From: Antennarius striatus
Taxonomy: Eukaryota; Chordata; Actinopteri; Lophiiformes; Antennariidae
Direction of reading: 5' to 3'
DNA: 64,000 nucleotides
Assembly (NCBI RefSeq): GCF_040054535.1
Contig: NC_090783.1
Coordinates: forward strand, 2,802,001 to 2,866,000
Shown: positions 24,379 through 58,010 of the stretch, piece after piece
Position numbering within the stretch: the stretch's first letter is position 1
Layout: every line of letters begins with the position of its first letter
Notes under the pieces: generated by a model
Seen by the model: the letters and a program-made list of their open reading frames with translations, nothing else
Database searches by the model: none
Told to the model about the DNA's origin: nothing
Made by a program: the position numbers and the translations under genes

Positions 24379-27243
24379 GTGTGTGTTGTGTGTCTGCATG
24401 GATATCACTGTCCGTTTGCCTTCCTGCATGTTAATTTAATCACGGAGAGGCAGGGAGGAGACGCAGTCGCGGAGCAGAACAGAAGGAGATGGAGGAGAGG
24501 AAGATGAAAGAAACAAGGAGGTTTCTGGTGTTGGTGTGTGTGTGTAGGGGGGGGGGGAGACAATCCCCTGCCTGCTGGTTTCCATGACAACAGTGACATC
24601 ATTGATGGAGCTGTTTGGGGTTTCTGTGAGAGATATTCAAAGGAATGGAATTTTTTTTTTACTTCGAGTGTGTGTGTGTGTGTGTGTGTCTGTGTGTGTT
24701 TGAGAGAGAGACAGATTATCGGGATGAACCTCTGGTTCAGTCATTCTGTGGTTACCCACAGTTGCCAAGCAACAGCAGTCATGGCAACAAGTTGAAGCAC
24801 GACCTAATGTTGCTAAGCAAAAGGAGAGGATGGAGTGAAATTTTAGGCGCCCTACTGATATTAACCGTGTTTTTATAACACGTAGAGGCGGAAACGCTGC
24901 GTTTAAGGACACAATGTTGACTCTGATCGTTTTCAGTGTGTCTCATTGTCGTATTTAAGCACACAAGAAATGTCACACGCTGATTTTTCTCATGATCGTT
25001 CAGATATCGACACGCAGAAAGTCAAACATGTTTGTCTGCAATGCTTCCAGGTTTATGAACAACCGCGTTCCTCCCAACAAGAGATACCAGCCCACGGAAT
25101 ATGAGCACGCTGCCAACTGCGCCACGCATGCGGTGAATACACACACACAACAGATAAAGACACACACACACACACACACTGTATGCACTTTGAAATATCG
25201 CTTTTAGCTCTTTGTTTCTGAAGACTTTCCAGAAATAATTAAAACACTCCATGTTTGTTTTCCACAGATACATTTGATCCTTTTTTAAAGTAAATTTTAA
25301 TTTTGTTATTTGTATACTATACACATAAAAATTTTAACCAAAAAGAGATTTAGGACCTCCCCTCAACTCTTAACAACATGAACACATGAATTAATTTAAA
25401 AAAAATAATGGAAATAAAACAAAATATCACTATCAATATTAATATATAAGAAAAATATAAAAGAAATGAAAAATAAACAACCACGAGTCCACAGTGAGGT
25501 TTTATACTGTTTCTTCATCGCTTGTCTACTTTTGAGCATTTTAGAAAATGTATTTGTAGAGTTTTAATGGATTTCTACTTTTGCACAGTTTACTATTGTC
25601 ATATTTTACTTATATTTTATTTGATCTCAGCCCTTTGAGCTATAATAACCTACTGGACTGGATGAAAACAGGAGAAAAACCCTGCGGTGTAACATGTAGG
25701 CAGCCTCAGATTGTTGTTAACCGGCTCCTCCATCGTGTTCTGGGTGTCTTCTGTTTGAATCTCACGTGTCGCTGGCGTCCAGCTATGGATAATCCCCAGC
25801 CTGCTCGGCAGCTTGGTGCTGCACTTCCAGTCGGAGGACCAATGGGAGCGGCTGTCGGCCTGGGTGTACGGCGCGGGGCTGAGCTCGCTCTTCATCATCT
25901 CCACCCTGTTCCATACTGTGGCCTGGAAGAAGAGCCATCTCCGGTGCGCGCACTGAAACATGCATACATGAGAACACTTCACACATCCCCCTGTTCCATA
26001 TCGTGCTTCTCAAATACACTGATTTACACGCGTGAACAGCATCACTCTGTTGCCATGACGCTGTCTGATCTCTCCTCAGGTCTGTGGAGCACTCTTTCCA
26101 CATGTGTGACAGGATGGTGATCTATTTCTTCATTGCTGCCTCCTACGCCCCATGGTAAGCAAAGCAGGCTGGTGCATGTGTGTATGTGTGTGTGTGTGTG
26201 TGTGTGTGCGTGTGTGTGTGTGTGTGTGTTGATTTGCTGCGATGCGTGCTTCTCCAGGCTGAACCTCCGTGAGCTCGGCCCGTGGGCGTGTCACATGCGC
26301 TGGCTGGTGTGGGTCATGGCCTCCTTTGGAACCACCTATGTCTTCTTCTTCCATGAGAGGTAAATTTTTACAGCAGGATAAATTTAAATTAATTCTACAG
26401 CTGTAGTGAAATAATTTCATTTTTCTCATTATCTGCATCAGCAAATAAACCCCAGGTGAGATTTACATCAATCTGATATTATGAGCTTCGCCCTTAAAAT
26501 TTAAAATCTTTAATCCTCTCTGTGTGGAAATATTTAAACATTTATGCAATAAAACTCGTCATTTATGCAAAGCAGGAGACTCCATGTGTAAACATGTCTG
26601 TGGTGCATTTAGTTGACCACAAATTCCAGGAAAGATTCAGCACGGACACTGAAGGCCTCATTTATAGCTTTCACATTAAAATGCACTTATTTTGAAAAAA
26701 CAAGCAGGACGTGGTTAATAGTCAGAGCCTTGTGCATGTTAATGCATCGATGAGCAAAACCAAAAACTGCTTTTAATGTTCATTGTGGTATTTCTTCAAA
26801 TAATCAATCAGCAAACTGGGAGAAAGCTTTTTAGCGGTGGAAGTTATTTTATTCTGCATGCATGAAGTCCTCTCCTCTGCATCAGATATAAGATCATGGA
26901 GCTGATCTGCTACACGGTGATGGGAGTGTTTCCTGCCTTGGTCATCCTCTCAATGGTAAGCGCGCCCAGTAAGCATCGCATGTAGTCTGCAGCGTCATTT
27001 CCTTGCTGTAACGTCTTCAGGACGTGTGTTTCTTCCCAGCCGGAGCAGTCGGGATTGTGGGAGCTGCTGATGGGCGGAGCCTGCTACTGCCTGGGGATGA
27101 TCTTTTTCAAAAGTGATGGCATTGTCCCCTTTGCTCACGCCATTTGGCACATGTTTGTAGCCATGGGAGCGGCCATACACTACTACGCCATCTGGAAGTA
27201 CCTCTATGCTCAGCCATCCAATCAGGTGCAGACGTCCAGATGA
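22460..27243 (+). CDS. mmd2: Monocyte to macrophage differentiation factor 2 (PAQR family membrane protein)
   Basis: Exons 22460-22473, 25051-25132, 25783-25943, 26080-26154, 26258-26359, 26886-26955 and 27040-27243 join in frame to 235 aa. Diagnostic blocks are [66 protein letters not shown] and [20 protein letters not shown]. These match MMD2 (PAQR10) rather than MMD. The pattern is a seven-helix PAQR protein with the conserved S..FH and HA.WH metal-site histidines; MMD2 is reported at the Golgi. The first exon is the least certain part: it gives MNLVR joined to FMNN. An alternative in-frame start at 25028 ([12 protein letters not shown], 238 aa) would use an alternative promoter or an acceptor ending at 25004. 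Intron 1 is rich in (GT)n tracts and X-box-like motifs. mmd2 precedes radil as I recall in human 7p22. Confidence 0.92.
24198..24250. repeat. (GT)n microsatellite, imperfect
   Basis: A GT-rich tract with interruptions in mmd2 intron 1, followed by a short GA run. Confidence 0.9.
24343..24392. repeat. (GT)n microsatellite
   Basis: About 17 GT units, then GTTGTG interruptions, in mmd2 intron 1. Confidence 0.92.
24668..24712. repeat. (GT)n then (GA)n microsatellite
   Basis: A GT tract with one CT break, followed by GAGAGAGA, in mmd2 intron 1. The same GT-to-GA order occurs at 24198-24260. Confidence 0.9.
26177..26230. repeat. (GT)n microsatellite
   Basis: A GT tract with a GC interruption in the short mmd2 intron 4, ending about 28 bp before the exon 5 acceptor. 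Confidence 0.92.
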
Positions 27244-30200
27244 CATCGCTGACCTCACAGGAAGCAGCTCCTGCATTCGAGCTGCTGCGCTGGGATGATG
27301 GGTGCCTCCATTGGAAAGCAGATATTAAATCTCCTGAGGGTCAAAAACCAATGATGCATTCAGGCAATCCTCCTCAACTCGTAAAAAGTCACATTTATCC
27401 CCGCTATGTCTCTCTCATCAGCACTTTCATCTACAAAGCAGCTTCTGAGGCTAACTAAATTCATCAAAATTTATCGTCATGGAGCTGCGAATGTCTCTAC
27501 AACCTTTATTTCAAATCCATCAGGTAGAATTCACTTGGAAAGGCAAACCTTTGGTGGCCCCATATCATCAAATTATTAGCATTCCATACGTTGGTTGCCA
27601 TGGCAATCCATCCAACAGCAGATTTTAATCCCGGCTGCTGTTGCTGACATCCTGCACTGACTTTGGTGTGACTAATAACAACCCAACCTCAAATACCTTG
27701 TAAATATGGTGCATTTATGTGACATTGAGGACACTTGAACGCATCATCAAGTGATTTCCTGACACGCAACATATTGTGGAATATTGATTTGAAAGTATTT
27801 GGTCAAAAACGAACCCCTGCACTCAGAGAGGATATTAACGTCATTAATGGGGGCAGCCAGTCGATCAAGACGCAGCTTTTCTTTTTTCTAATTTTTTTAT
27901 TTGTTCACTTTAGTTTTAGCTTTGGTTTCTCTCCAAAGATCAGGGGTTAAATCACTATTGTTGAAGATTACTCTCAATCATCAGTAACGGAACGTGTCCT
28001 GGTTGCCATATCAATCATTTCTGCGTCCGCTTCAGAGTGTTTGGTGATATTATTGCTGTTCTTGTCATTAGTTATTAGTCGTGCTAATAGCACTGTGTCC
28101 GTTTCAATCGGTTATTTGCTGTGATTCAAATCAAGCGTGAGTGTAGGATGTTTTACGCCGAACATGCTCATATTTACGGTTTTAACCTTCGAGACTTCCT
28201 GTGTGCTTCCATATTTATCAGGCTCTAGTCTACAGAGTAGATTACAAAGCTTAATTTATGAAATCTAATAAACTACTGCTGTCGATTAGGGTTAGAAAGT
28301 GAAGATGTCCTCATTAGCTCTATAGAGTATATATATTTATCAGTATGTGTTGACCTCATCTTATGTACTTATCAGCTGATTATCATCTTCAGCCCAATGA
28401 ATAGGACCTACCTGAGTGTTTGTGATGCGGTGGAACCTCAGGAGGTGAAGCCAGCGTCTGACTCAATACTGCCAGAAGACTGACTAACTGCCGTACCCGA
28501 AAGCACACGACGACCACATACATCCCACACTTGAAAGGAAACTGAAGCTATAGCATTGTTGAACAATCCCGGCCCAATTTTTAATGGCATCTCAGGTGTG
28601 TGTGTGTGTGTGTGCGTGTGTGTGTGCGTGCGTGCGTGTGTGTGTGTGTGTGCATGTGTGAGTGTGAGTCTTAAACTGTCAGACTTCCATGAATCCAAAG
28701 ACTCTGATTGGCTGAGTCTATGTTTACACATGAACGCATGTACCTTGTAGACGTATAAAAGTATATTAGAAATAGGTATGTAGTCTTAGTGTTGTGCTCT
28801 GTGTTGGTACTTGTTTGATGTATGTGGCTAGAGGACCAAAAGGTCACAAGTCTTCTCCTCCTATGTGTAAAAACGTTTAAACTCCTGCTTCCATTCGACT
28901 TTATTTCGCGGCTGTTTTTCTCTCAGGATTGGGATCATTTGGGCTTTAAAGCCCGTGGAGCAACATTCAAGGACCATTAAAGCTGCTCCAGCTTTTTGGG
29001 AGCAACAAAGACCTGCATACAGTATTAAATAGATGTGAGGCTATTTCCTTTAACGCTGTGCGTACTCTCTGCTCCAGCGGCAGCAGCCATTAAGGTTTCA
29101 GCTAGAAGCTAACATAAGTATTTATAGATTATTATTATTACTATTATAAGGAACCAGGAAGAATATCTTTGCTGTAAAATCCACAATCTTTTCATGTCGA
29201 TCTGAATTGAAATACACTGTGACAAACATGCGTGAAATGATCATCCCATATTCGTTTTCATTAAGTAAGTTAAAATTTGAAGAACTTTCTTGTGGATTCA
29301 CACCAAAAAAACAACAAAACCCAAATCATATGTTCCAAATTATATTATAGAAGAAATATGTCTATTTTTTAACAAATGATCAGATGTGAAGGAGTGTCTA
29401 CTTTACTGTTAACTGTCACTGATCAAACTCTGGGGTCTAATTTTAAATTGAAATAACCCAGAGATTGGAAATAAAAAAAGAAAATATATTAGTTACTTTA
29501 TTAATTAATTACCTTTTTTAGTCATTTAGGATTATTCATATGGGGACAATGTAGATACCTCAGTTTGAAGCTAAACTCTTTATTGTCATAATGAAGAGTC
29601 CCTTTAGTGCTCACAGTGTTTACTGTCGCCTCCAGAGACACCAAATTACTGAGCATTCACTGGTTTTGTGACATTGAGATGAAGCCGTTTGATGTGTGTC
29701 TGTCCGGTCTATGTCCTTATGTCTGACAATACATTTTGTATGGAGCTTTATAAGACTTCATGGACACTCTGTACATTTTTTATAGACATTCTGTGATTGT
29801 GGAGCTGCTCGCTCTGTTCTCAGTGCCGCTGGTGTTTTCCCTCCGGGTGTACGAGACTGACTACATTATCTCATAGGCCTGCTCTCTCTCTCTCTCTCTG
29901 GCCAGCTTTCATTTGGGTTATTGTGTCTGTGGAGCTTTTGTGCTGTGATAAGACTATATTATACCAACAATGCTTTTATTTTTTCTATATCTCTTGTAAT
30001 AAAAATAACATTTTTCATGCAGTATATTCCTGGACTCCACATTTTATATTTCAGCTTTTTCTTGGAAATCAAACTTTGTCTGCAGGAGTCATTGAAGGTA
30101 AACCCGCAGCAGCATTTTTTAAATTAGGTTTCATAATACAATAAATATATTGGGATGCTACACATGCATTTATGCATTCACACAGATCACAAACTGCACC

Positions 30201-30480
30201 TCATACTTGAGGACAGTTTGTTAGAGAAGGCATACGGCGTGGCTATTATATAAACCATAATATACGTAGAGAATCTGTCATTTTAGTTAATCTCATAGTT
30301 TAATAATTTCCCATTTAAGCCACGAAACAGTGACACTTGACTTTTATGTTATACTTGTTACTTCGTTTCACCAGTAAATGCAAATATGGATCCAAGCAGA
30401 AATTTGCGAATTAACAAATTTAATTTTTAAATATCAACTAATTACGGCGAAACATTCTGTATTTTAAAAGAAAAAACTTT
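27244..30480 (+). other. mmd2 3' UTR and mmd2-radil intergenic region
   Basis: Possible poly(A) signals occur near 29998 and 30139; which one is used is unknown. A (GT)n tract lies at 28597-28666. No further exon was recognised on either strand. Confidence 0.5.
28597..28666. repeat. (GT)n microsatellite, imperfect
   Basis: A GT tract with repeated GC interruptions (TGCGTGCGTGCG), in the mmd2 3' region. Confidence 0.92.
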
Positions 30481-30499
30481 AACATCCATTAACATCCAT

Positions 30500-30896
30500 T
30501 CTGTCAAGTACCGCCACCGTCCGCCAGGGGGCGCCGTCTCCACTCCCTCGGCCGCGAACGGAGCAGGTGCATCGAGGTGAAGCAGAGCTCGGCTGTTTCC
30601 GTCGCGGCTCGTCACTTTGAACCGCTGTGGATGCGGGAATGCGGTTGCGGGCATTGGTGGTCACTCATCGGAGATGTGCTTACGGAGACCGGAGCCCTCA
30701 GCGGTTGTCTGCTAACGGACTGTTTTGGGGGGGGGGATGTGGAAGGAAGCCCCGGACGGCTGGGTGTCACTCCGCAACGGGACATGTGGGTTTTCCCACC
30801 CATTTTTTTCCGGGGATTTTCTCTCTTGTTGGGAAGACGGAACGAGACCGGAGCGACGGATTCCCCAGCACCATGGAGCCACGCATTGCAGGCAGC
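30500..30896 (+). promoter_or_regulatory. radil: GC-rich promoter and first non-coding exon of radil
   Basis: This CpG-rich block ends in GGCAGC/GTGAGT, a strong donor after 30896. An ATG in good context (ACCATGG, at 30873) opens a short upstream frame that a splice to 32585 would close after nine codons. A CTCF-like motif lies at 30521-30535. The promoter role is inferred from composition and position. Confidence 0.5.
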
Positions 30897-32584
30897 GTGA
30901 GTAGGGCAGCAGACACCCAGGAGAGCCCCCAGGGGACTGGGCTTGTCACTGCTGGTATCGCGCCTCAACTTTTCCAGGATCTAATTTTCTCACACGCTAC
31001 ATTATAGACTACGTAGTTTAAAAAATAAAAAAACGCCTATTTTAATCATATTGTTGTTGAGTTTCGTTCGCAAAAAAAACAAAAAAAAACAACAACACAG
31101 TTTGAGATAATTATTTAATCATTAGTGTAATTAGCTCGACTTCAGTCATTAGACACACCTGCGGACTGATCTTAGGCCGGGCTGCGAGCTGCCGCCGCCG
31201 CGCTGGGCGACTCATCAGCGGATTAATTTGTGAGGATTTTCTCCTCCCTTTTGTTGCTACGGCGGTTGCTAATGACGACCGCGGAGTCGTAAACAGGCGG
31301 ATGGACACTAAAATAAAGGGCAGAGTCGTGGTCGTCACAAGTTAGGCCCAATATTAACCTGTTGTGGAAGTTGGTTTTTAAAAAAAAATTATTTTTATTT
31401 AATTTAATCTAACCCAGTTTATAATGCTGACCTTCATGTCAGACAAGGACAGAAATCAAAAAGAAAATGAAAAAGATGCTGAGAAGTTGTGTTCTGCGTG
31501 AACTGATGACTAAATGTCACTCACTGGTTGTGTGAGTGCGTCTATGGACACACAGTCGGTCCCAAGATTGAGTTAACTGCGGCCAAGTAGCCAGATTACC
31601 GTGGATTAGCAGGCATTTTAAATAGTCACGTTATCCCACCAGTGCCTGCAGAGTCAGCGGCAACAACAGCTTCAAGGCTGGCTGTCAAATATCTGCTGAA
31701 AAGGACTAAAATAAGATCCTGGCAGGTCTGCAGGCTGCAGAGGTGCTCTAAAATGTTCAGAGCTCTGATGTGACCTGAATAAATGCAGGGGCGGGTCCAG
31801 GAGTCTTCTGACTCCAATGGGGGGGGGGCGGGGAGGCAAGACGTACATAATATTATTTAGTTCTATGTGCATTTTATTCCTTGCAAAATTGCGTCTTATT
31901 CGAGCATCATGTTGGCATGAATATGAAGTTTAGGAAATTAAAAATCTTTTATTTTTACTTTTATGAAATTTTATGGAAATGTGACAAATAACACATTTTG
32001 TTTTGAGATGCGTAATCAATGAATTTAAAAGAGGTCATGTCTGTTGTTGCAGATTAGAACAAAAGAATTGACTGTTAGACATGAGGTGAATGTTGACTTA
32101 CATAATTCTGAGAATTCTTTAATTCTAATACATTATGCTTTATTAAATCGATGACACCACTTTTTTGTCTCACAAGACAGACAGGAGGAAAAATACAAAC
32201 CTGCAAAAACGATTCATAACTTGGAAAATAAATATTAGAACTCAAATCAACAAGTTAAAAAAATTCTCTGGCACGCTGGTGTGAAAATGCTAAAGCTTGA
32301 TCCAAAAAAATCATCCGAAAGCTGGAAGCCAAAGCAATGAGTTTCTATGAAAGGTTTTACACTCGTGCTGTAAACCGACACTGATCTTTTTTTTATTTCC
32401 TCCAGTGTGAAATGACCCTAAAGCCTCTGATCCTCAGCTGTGAAGCTTTGCCTGGTGCTGCTGCGTAGGGATGACAATACCTAACAGCATCTTGGTGCGT
32501 GAACATCTTCCACACTTAGTTCCTTCTTTATATTTCATGACATCAATAGATCAGTGTGTTTAAACTGTATTTTCCTCGCATCAG
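30897..32584 (+). other. Presumed radil 5' intron
   Basis: Mostly AT-rich. A GC-rich patch at about 31165-31300 stands out from its surroundings. A possible extra 5' UTR exon begins after the acceptor at 32405, but support is weak. No coding exon was seen. Confidence 0.4.
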
Positions 32585-32615
32585 TTGTGAAGTTTGCGTA
32601 GCCACCGGCAGCATC

Positions 32616-45552
<12,937 letters not shown>

Positions 45553-48500
45553 TTATAACAGCGAAGTATGCTTCCCTCACATCCAACCCCTGATTGGTTC
45601 GGACGACAGAAAGCATCCGTAACCCACGGCGACATTAAAAGAACCCACTGCAGAGAACTGAATCAGCGTCTGAGGTGGGGGGGCCAGCATGCTGTCTGGT
45701 GCAGTTTTAAGCACAGCAGGGTTGTCATTTCCCTCCTGTCAGAGCATGTGCACACACTGTTCTGTTCAAGTGTTTTTAGGATGTTTTGCATTGACAAATG
45801 TTGACGAGTAGTTCCTCTACTTGTAAAGCTCCTACAGGTACAAAGCTGAGCTAATCTACAGTCCTGTAGATTAGCTCAGCTGTAGTATTTGAAATGGAAT
45901 CACACCCGCTCCCCTAAAAATGCTTGTTTTTGTGCCGACAAATTGTTCGTCACCCTTCCAGAGTTAGTTTGCAGCCCGAATCAGACGATGGCGTTCACGA
46001 GGACGCTCCCCAGGATTGTGTTGCATCGCATTTAGCAGCTGCCAGCTGAGGCCATCACCTGGATCAATTCCAAAATAGAGGACATTCCCTATTAGCTGTT
46101 GGGTGGGTTAGCGGCCCCGGCTCACGGACACAACGAACCCAAAGCCGAGTTTCACCGCTCTAAAAGCGTCTTCGGGCGACTTGAGACGATGGACAGGCTG
46201 GGGATGGAGTGTTTTCTAAACCAGTTTTGTCCACAGCTCCCATCACCTGTGTGTGAATGTTGACTTTTATACTGGGGGTTTGCATACTGAAGACGAGGGA
46301 CACATCAGCACTCTCATTTCAAACCCAACTTCTGCCCTGGACTTCAACAAGATGACACGCGCCGCTGCGATCCCGACGCACCACCCTGTTTGCTGTAAGT
46401 ACACTGAACGCTGTGAGCGTCTGCTCCAGGTGTAAATAGTCGTCTGTACATATGTGACATTTGGTTACGTCGTCTGGACATTTCAAAAGAGAAAGTTTGT
46501 GGTTTTATTTCTGATTTGTTTGGCTAATGCTGGAGGAAAAATATACGTTTGTGTATATCTTCTATTACTAATTTATTTCTGCACCTACAGTCGGTTTACA
46601 ACTGTTGATCACACACGGGGGGTTCGCGACACCCAAACGACAAAGTGTTCTTTTTTATTTATTTATTTTTTTTTTTTTGTTGGGTTTTAAAAACTTGTAT
46701 TTCAGCATCCGACTCATTACAATCAGGGTAGATAGAATTTTTTTTTCTTTCTTCCCCCTTTTACCCGTCGTCGACCCACGTTTACACGTCCACAACAGGA
46801 AGTGCCATCCCAACCTAGGGTCTGGAAAATGTGTTTGTATTTACAGGGTCTGTGAGAAAAAAACCCAAAAAGTCAAAATAGATGCTTTCTGAAAGATGCA
46901 GATGTGTTACCATGGTTACAAAAAGGTTCCGCCTCCACCAGAAGGGAAGAAGTTCTTCCAAGTTTCCTCTTTCCCTAGACTTTAAAGGTTAAGGGTGATT
47001 GATTCAGCGGGGAGGGTTCACTAAGCAACAGAATGGAATGGGTCCCAGTGGCTCTGGGAAGGCTGCAGATTATCCAGAGTAACAGTCACAAGAATTTTCT
47101 CTGCTGTGAGCAGAACACCAAAACCCAGTGAAATCTAAAAGCAAAAACCAAAACTATCTGGTCGGCTAAAAACAGAACAATCCGGTTCTGGAGGTTTAAA
47201 ACTCAGCCCGGCTGGAAAAATAAGGTCGCTTTGCATCCAAAGCTGAGGTCAATGAAGGAAAACAAGCCGGGCTGAGTTTTCTGACCGACCCGCCGCCAGC
47301 TGAGCGTGGAGACGTCCGAACAACCGAGACTGAACCTTTTGTTTATTCATCTGTAAAATGTCACACAAATGTGAGGCGATGCCTGGTTTGCCTTGTCAGC
47401 TTCCAAACGAACTCACTCGTACTGTTAAATCAGAAAGTTGAACTTAAACCTGAGCAAAATCTGGACATTTGTGAAAATTTACACCGTAATGAGTCTGAAT
47501 GGTTTTCTCCCTCCACTTTGGACGCTGTTTATTTCTTTGCACCTAACTCGACCTCACGCATGTCTCTTCTGTTCATTATTTCTACTGTTGAATAAATGAC
47601 CGTACTTCAGAATAAAGACTGTTTGACACGCCAAAATTTCTGTCGTCATCAACCGGCAGCAGAGAGGAGGAGGAGGGAGACGGGAGTTGTGACGTCGATG
47701 AAGGATTTTAATTTGTGCTACACATTTGAACAAAATCACAAAAAACAGGAACATTTAAAAATACATATACTTCTCTAATTCCAGAATGTTTTAGGTATTG
47801 GTGACTTTATTTTTAATTTTTTTTTAATTTTTTTTTTACACATAGCAAAATATTTTATTTTTTTCCAAAATAATTGAAAAATACCTTCTAAAGAGCGTTG
47901 TCATTTCGCAGATAGAGCAGCATACAATCATTCCGCGTCTTTTCTGTTGTTTTTTTTTGTAAATGTGCAGCAGAAATGGTTGAAATGTTGCTGCACACGG
48001 TGCCTGAATGCCAGCTTAAAAAAACGAGGCCTGTGCAAGGACGTTATGAAAAGCCGAAGGCAAGAGCGAGGATAGACGGAGAGGAGGGGAAAGTGCTGGA
48101 GAATATCTCATTAAGGCGGAGATTTGCCAACAGCTTGATGCCTCGATAGAGAGACTGTTCACTAAGGAGGGAGGAGGAAGAGGTAGATAGGGAGGAAGAT
48201 GAAGACTTAATGCCATTTGGAGAAACTGAAAGCAAAAAGACGAGGGAACCGAGGTTTCAAAAGAACCAGAAACAAAGACAAAAAAAAAAAGATGAGCAGT
48301 TTGAAATTTGTGGTCAAGTGTTGGTCCCGCCCTTCCCCTGATAAAAAAAGTCTGCTGTAGTGATACAGATCGAGTGCTGTCCAAGAAGCGTTGTTAATCT
48401 AAAACGGTAAAGCTGTCTAAAAAGGTTAAAATAAAATGACCAAAGAGAAAGAAAAAAAATATTTAAGGCTTTCATGATTACAATAATGCTTTTCCGTGCT

Positions 48501-49455
48501 AGAACAAACAAAACTGTACGCACAGGCTGTTCCGTTTCTCCTTTACCCACTACTGACACAAACAACAATCAGTATGTCTACATTAGGTTAGCTCCACTTC
48601 AATCAACTCCACATAGTTGCCTCTTTTTAAAAAAAAAAAATTGCGTTCTCTTCCGTCCAGTCGACCCGGAATAACCTCTCGAATGAGAAGAGCTTGACGC
48701 CGGTTTGCAGTGAAACCGGCATAGTCTTGGTAAATTCCTCCTGGAGTTCCTTTATCCAGACGACACCCTGTTGTTTTTGTGCTTTACGGAGGAAGAGATG
48801 CCTCACATTCTGGTCTAAGCATTAATAACCACATTTTCTTTACTAAGCAAGGATTTCCATCCTGTTCTAAAAGTCCCCCCAACCCCATCCGATGTCCTTT
48901 CTTTCTGTGTGAACCTCTGCTATACATTATCGTAGTATCTCTTCTGTAAACTCTGGCCACTATTTTTCTAACTCAACGCACATTTCGTGGTTTTTAAATC
49001 AAGCACTGACCAATCAGAAGCGCAGGCAAGAGAGGGTTTTTCTTTGTCCTCCGTGAAAACCGGAGGAACGCTTTGTCTGAGATATTATCCGACGTTCACG
49101 TCGTAAAAGTAGTGCTGAAATGATCTCTAACATGAATAATGTTCGCAAAGGCTCCTTACTTGTGTGTCGTGAGTGAAAGAGATTACATTAAAAAGTGTAA
49201 AGCTGAAAAATGTAGATTCACCAACATTTTACTTGCTTTTTTTTTCTTTTCCTTTCTTACATTCAGAATGTTTTCTACTTCGGTCCAAAATGCATGTTTC
49301 TGATTTCCCTTCTGCTGAGTCTGCTTGTGCTTCTTTTTTTTTGCTGTTGGCCATGTCGGCTGCAGTCTCTTATCAAATGTGTATAAAAGGCGGAGAGGTG
49401 AGGGGACAGTGATGGGGGGGCCGGCCACCAGGTACCTGGGGAGAGGCTCTGCGTT
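45553..49455. other. Convergent 3' UTRs of radil (+) and foxk1 (-)
   Basis: The radil 3' UTR probably runs to the AATAAA signals at 47584 and 47610, about 2 kb. The foxk1 3' UTR would begin left of 49456; minus-strand AATAAA (forward TTTATT) occurs near 47807 and 47855. The two transcripts therefore appear to end within a few hundred bases of each other. No other exon was recognised. Confidence 0.55.
45844..45881. repeat. Perfect palindrome with 18-bp arms in the radil 3' region
   Basis: AGCTGAGCTAATCTACAG (45844-45861) is followed after two bases by its exact reverse complement (45864-45881). Confidence 0.95.
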
Positions 49456-58010
<8,555 letters not shown>

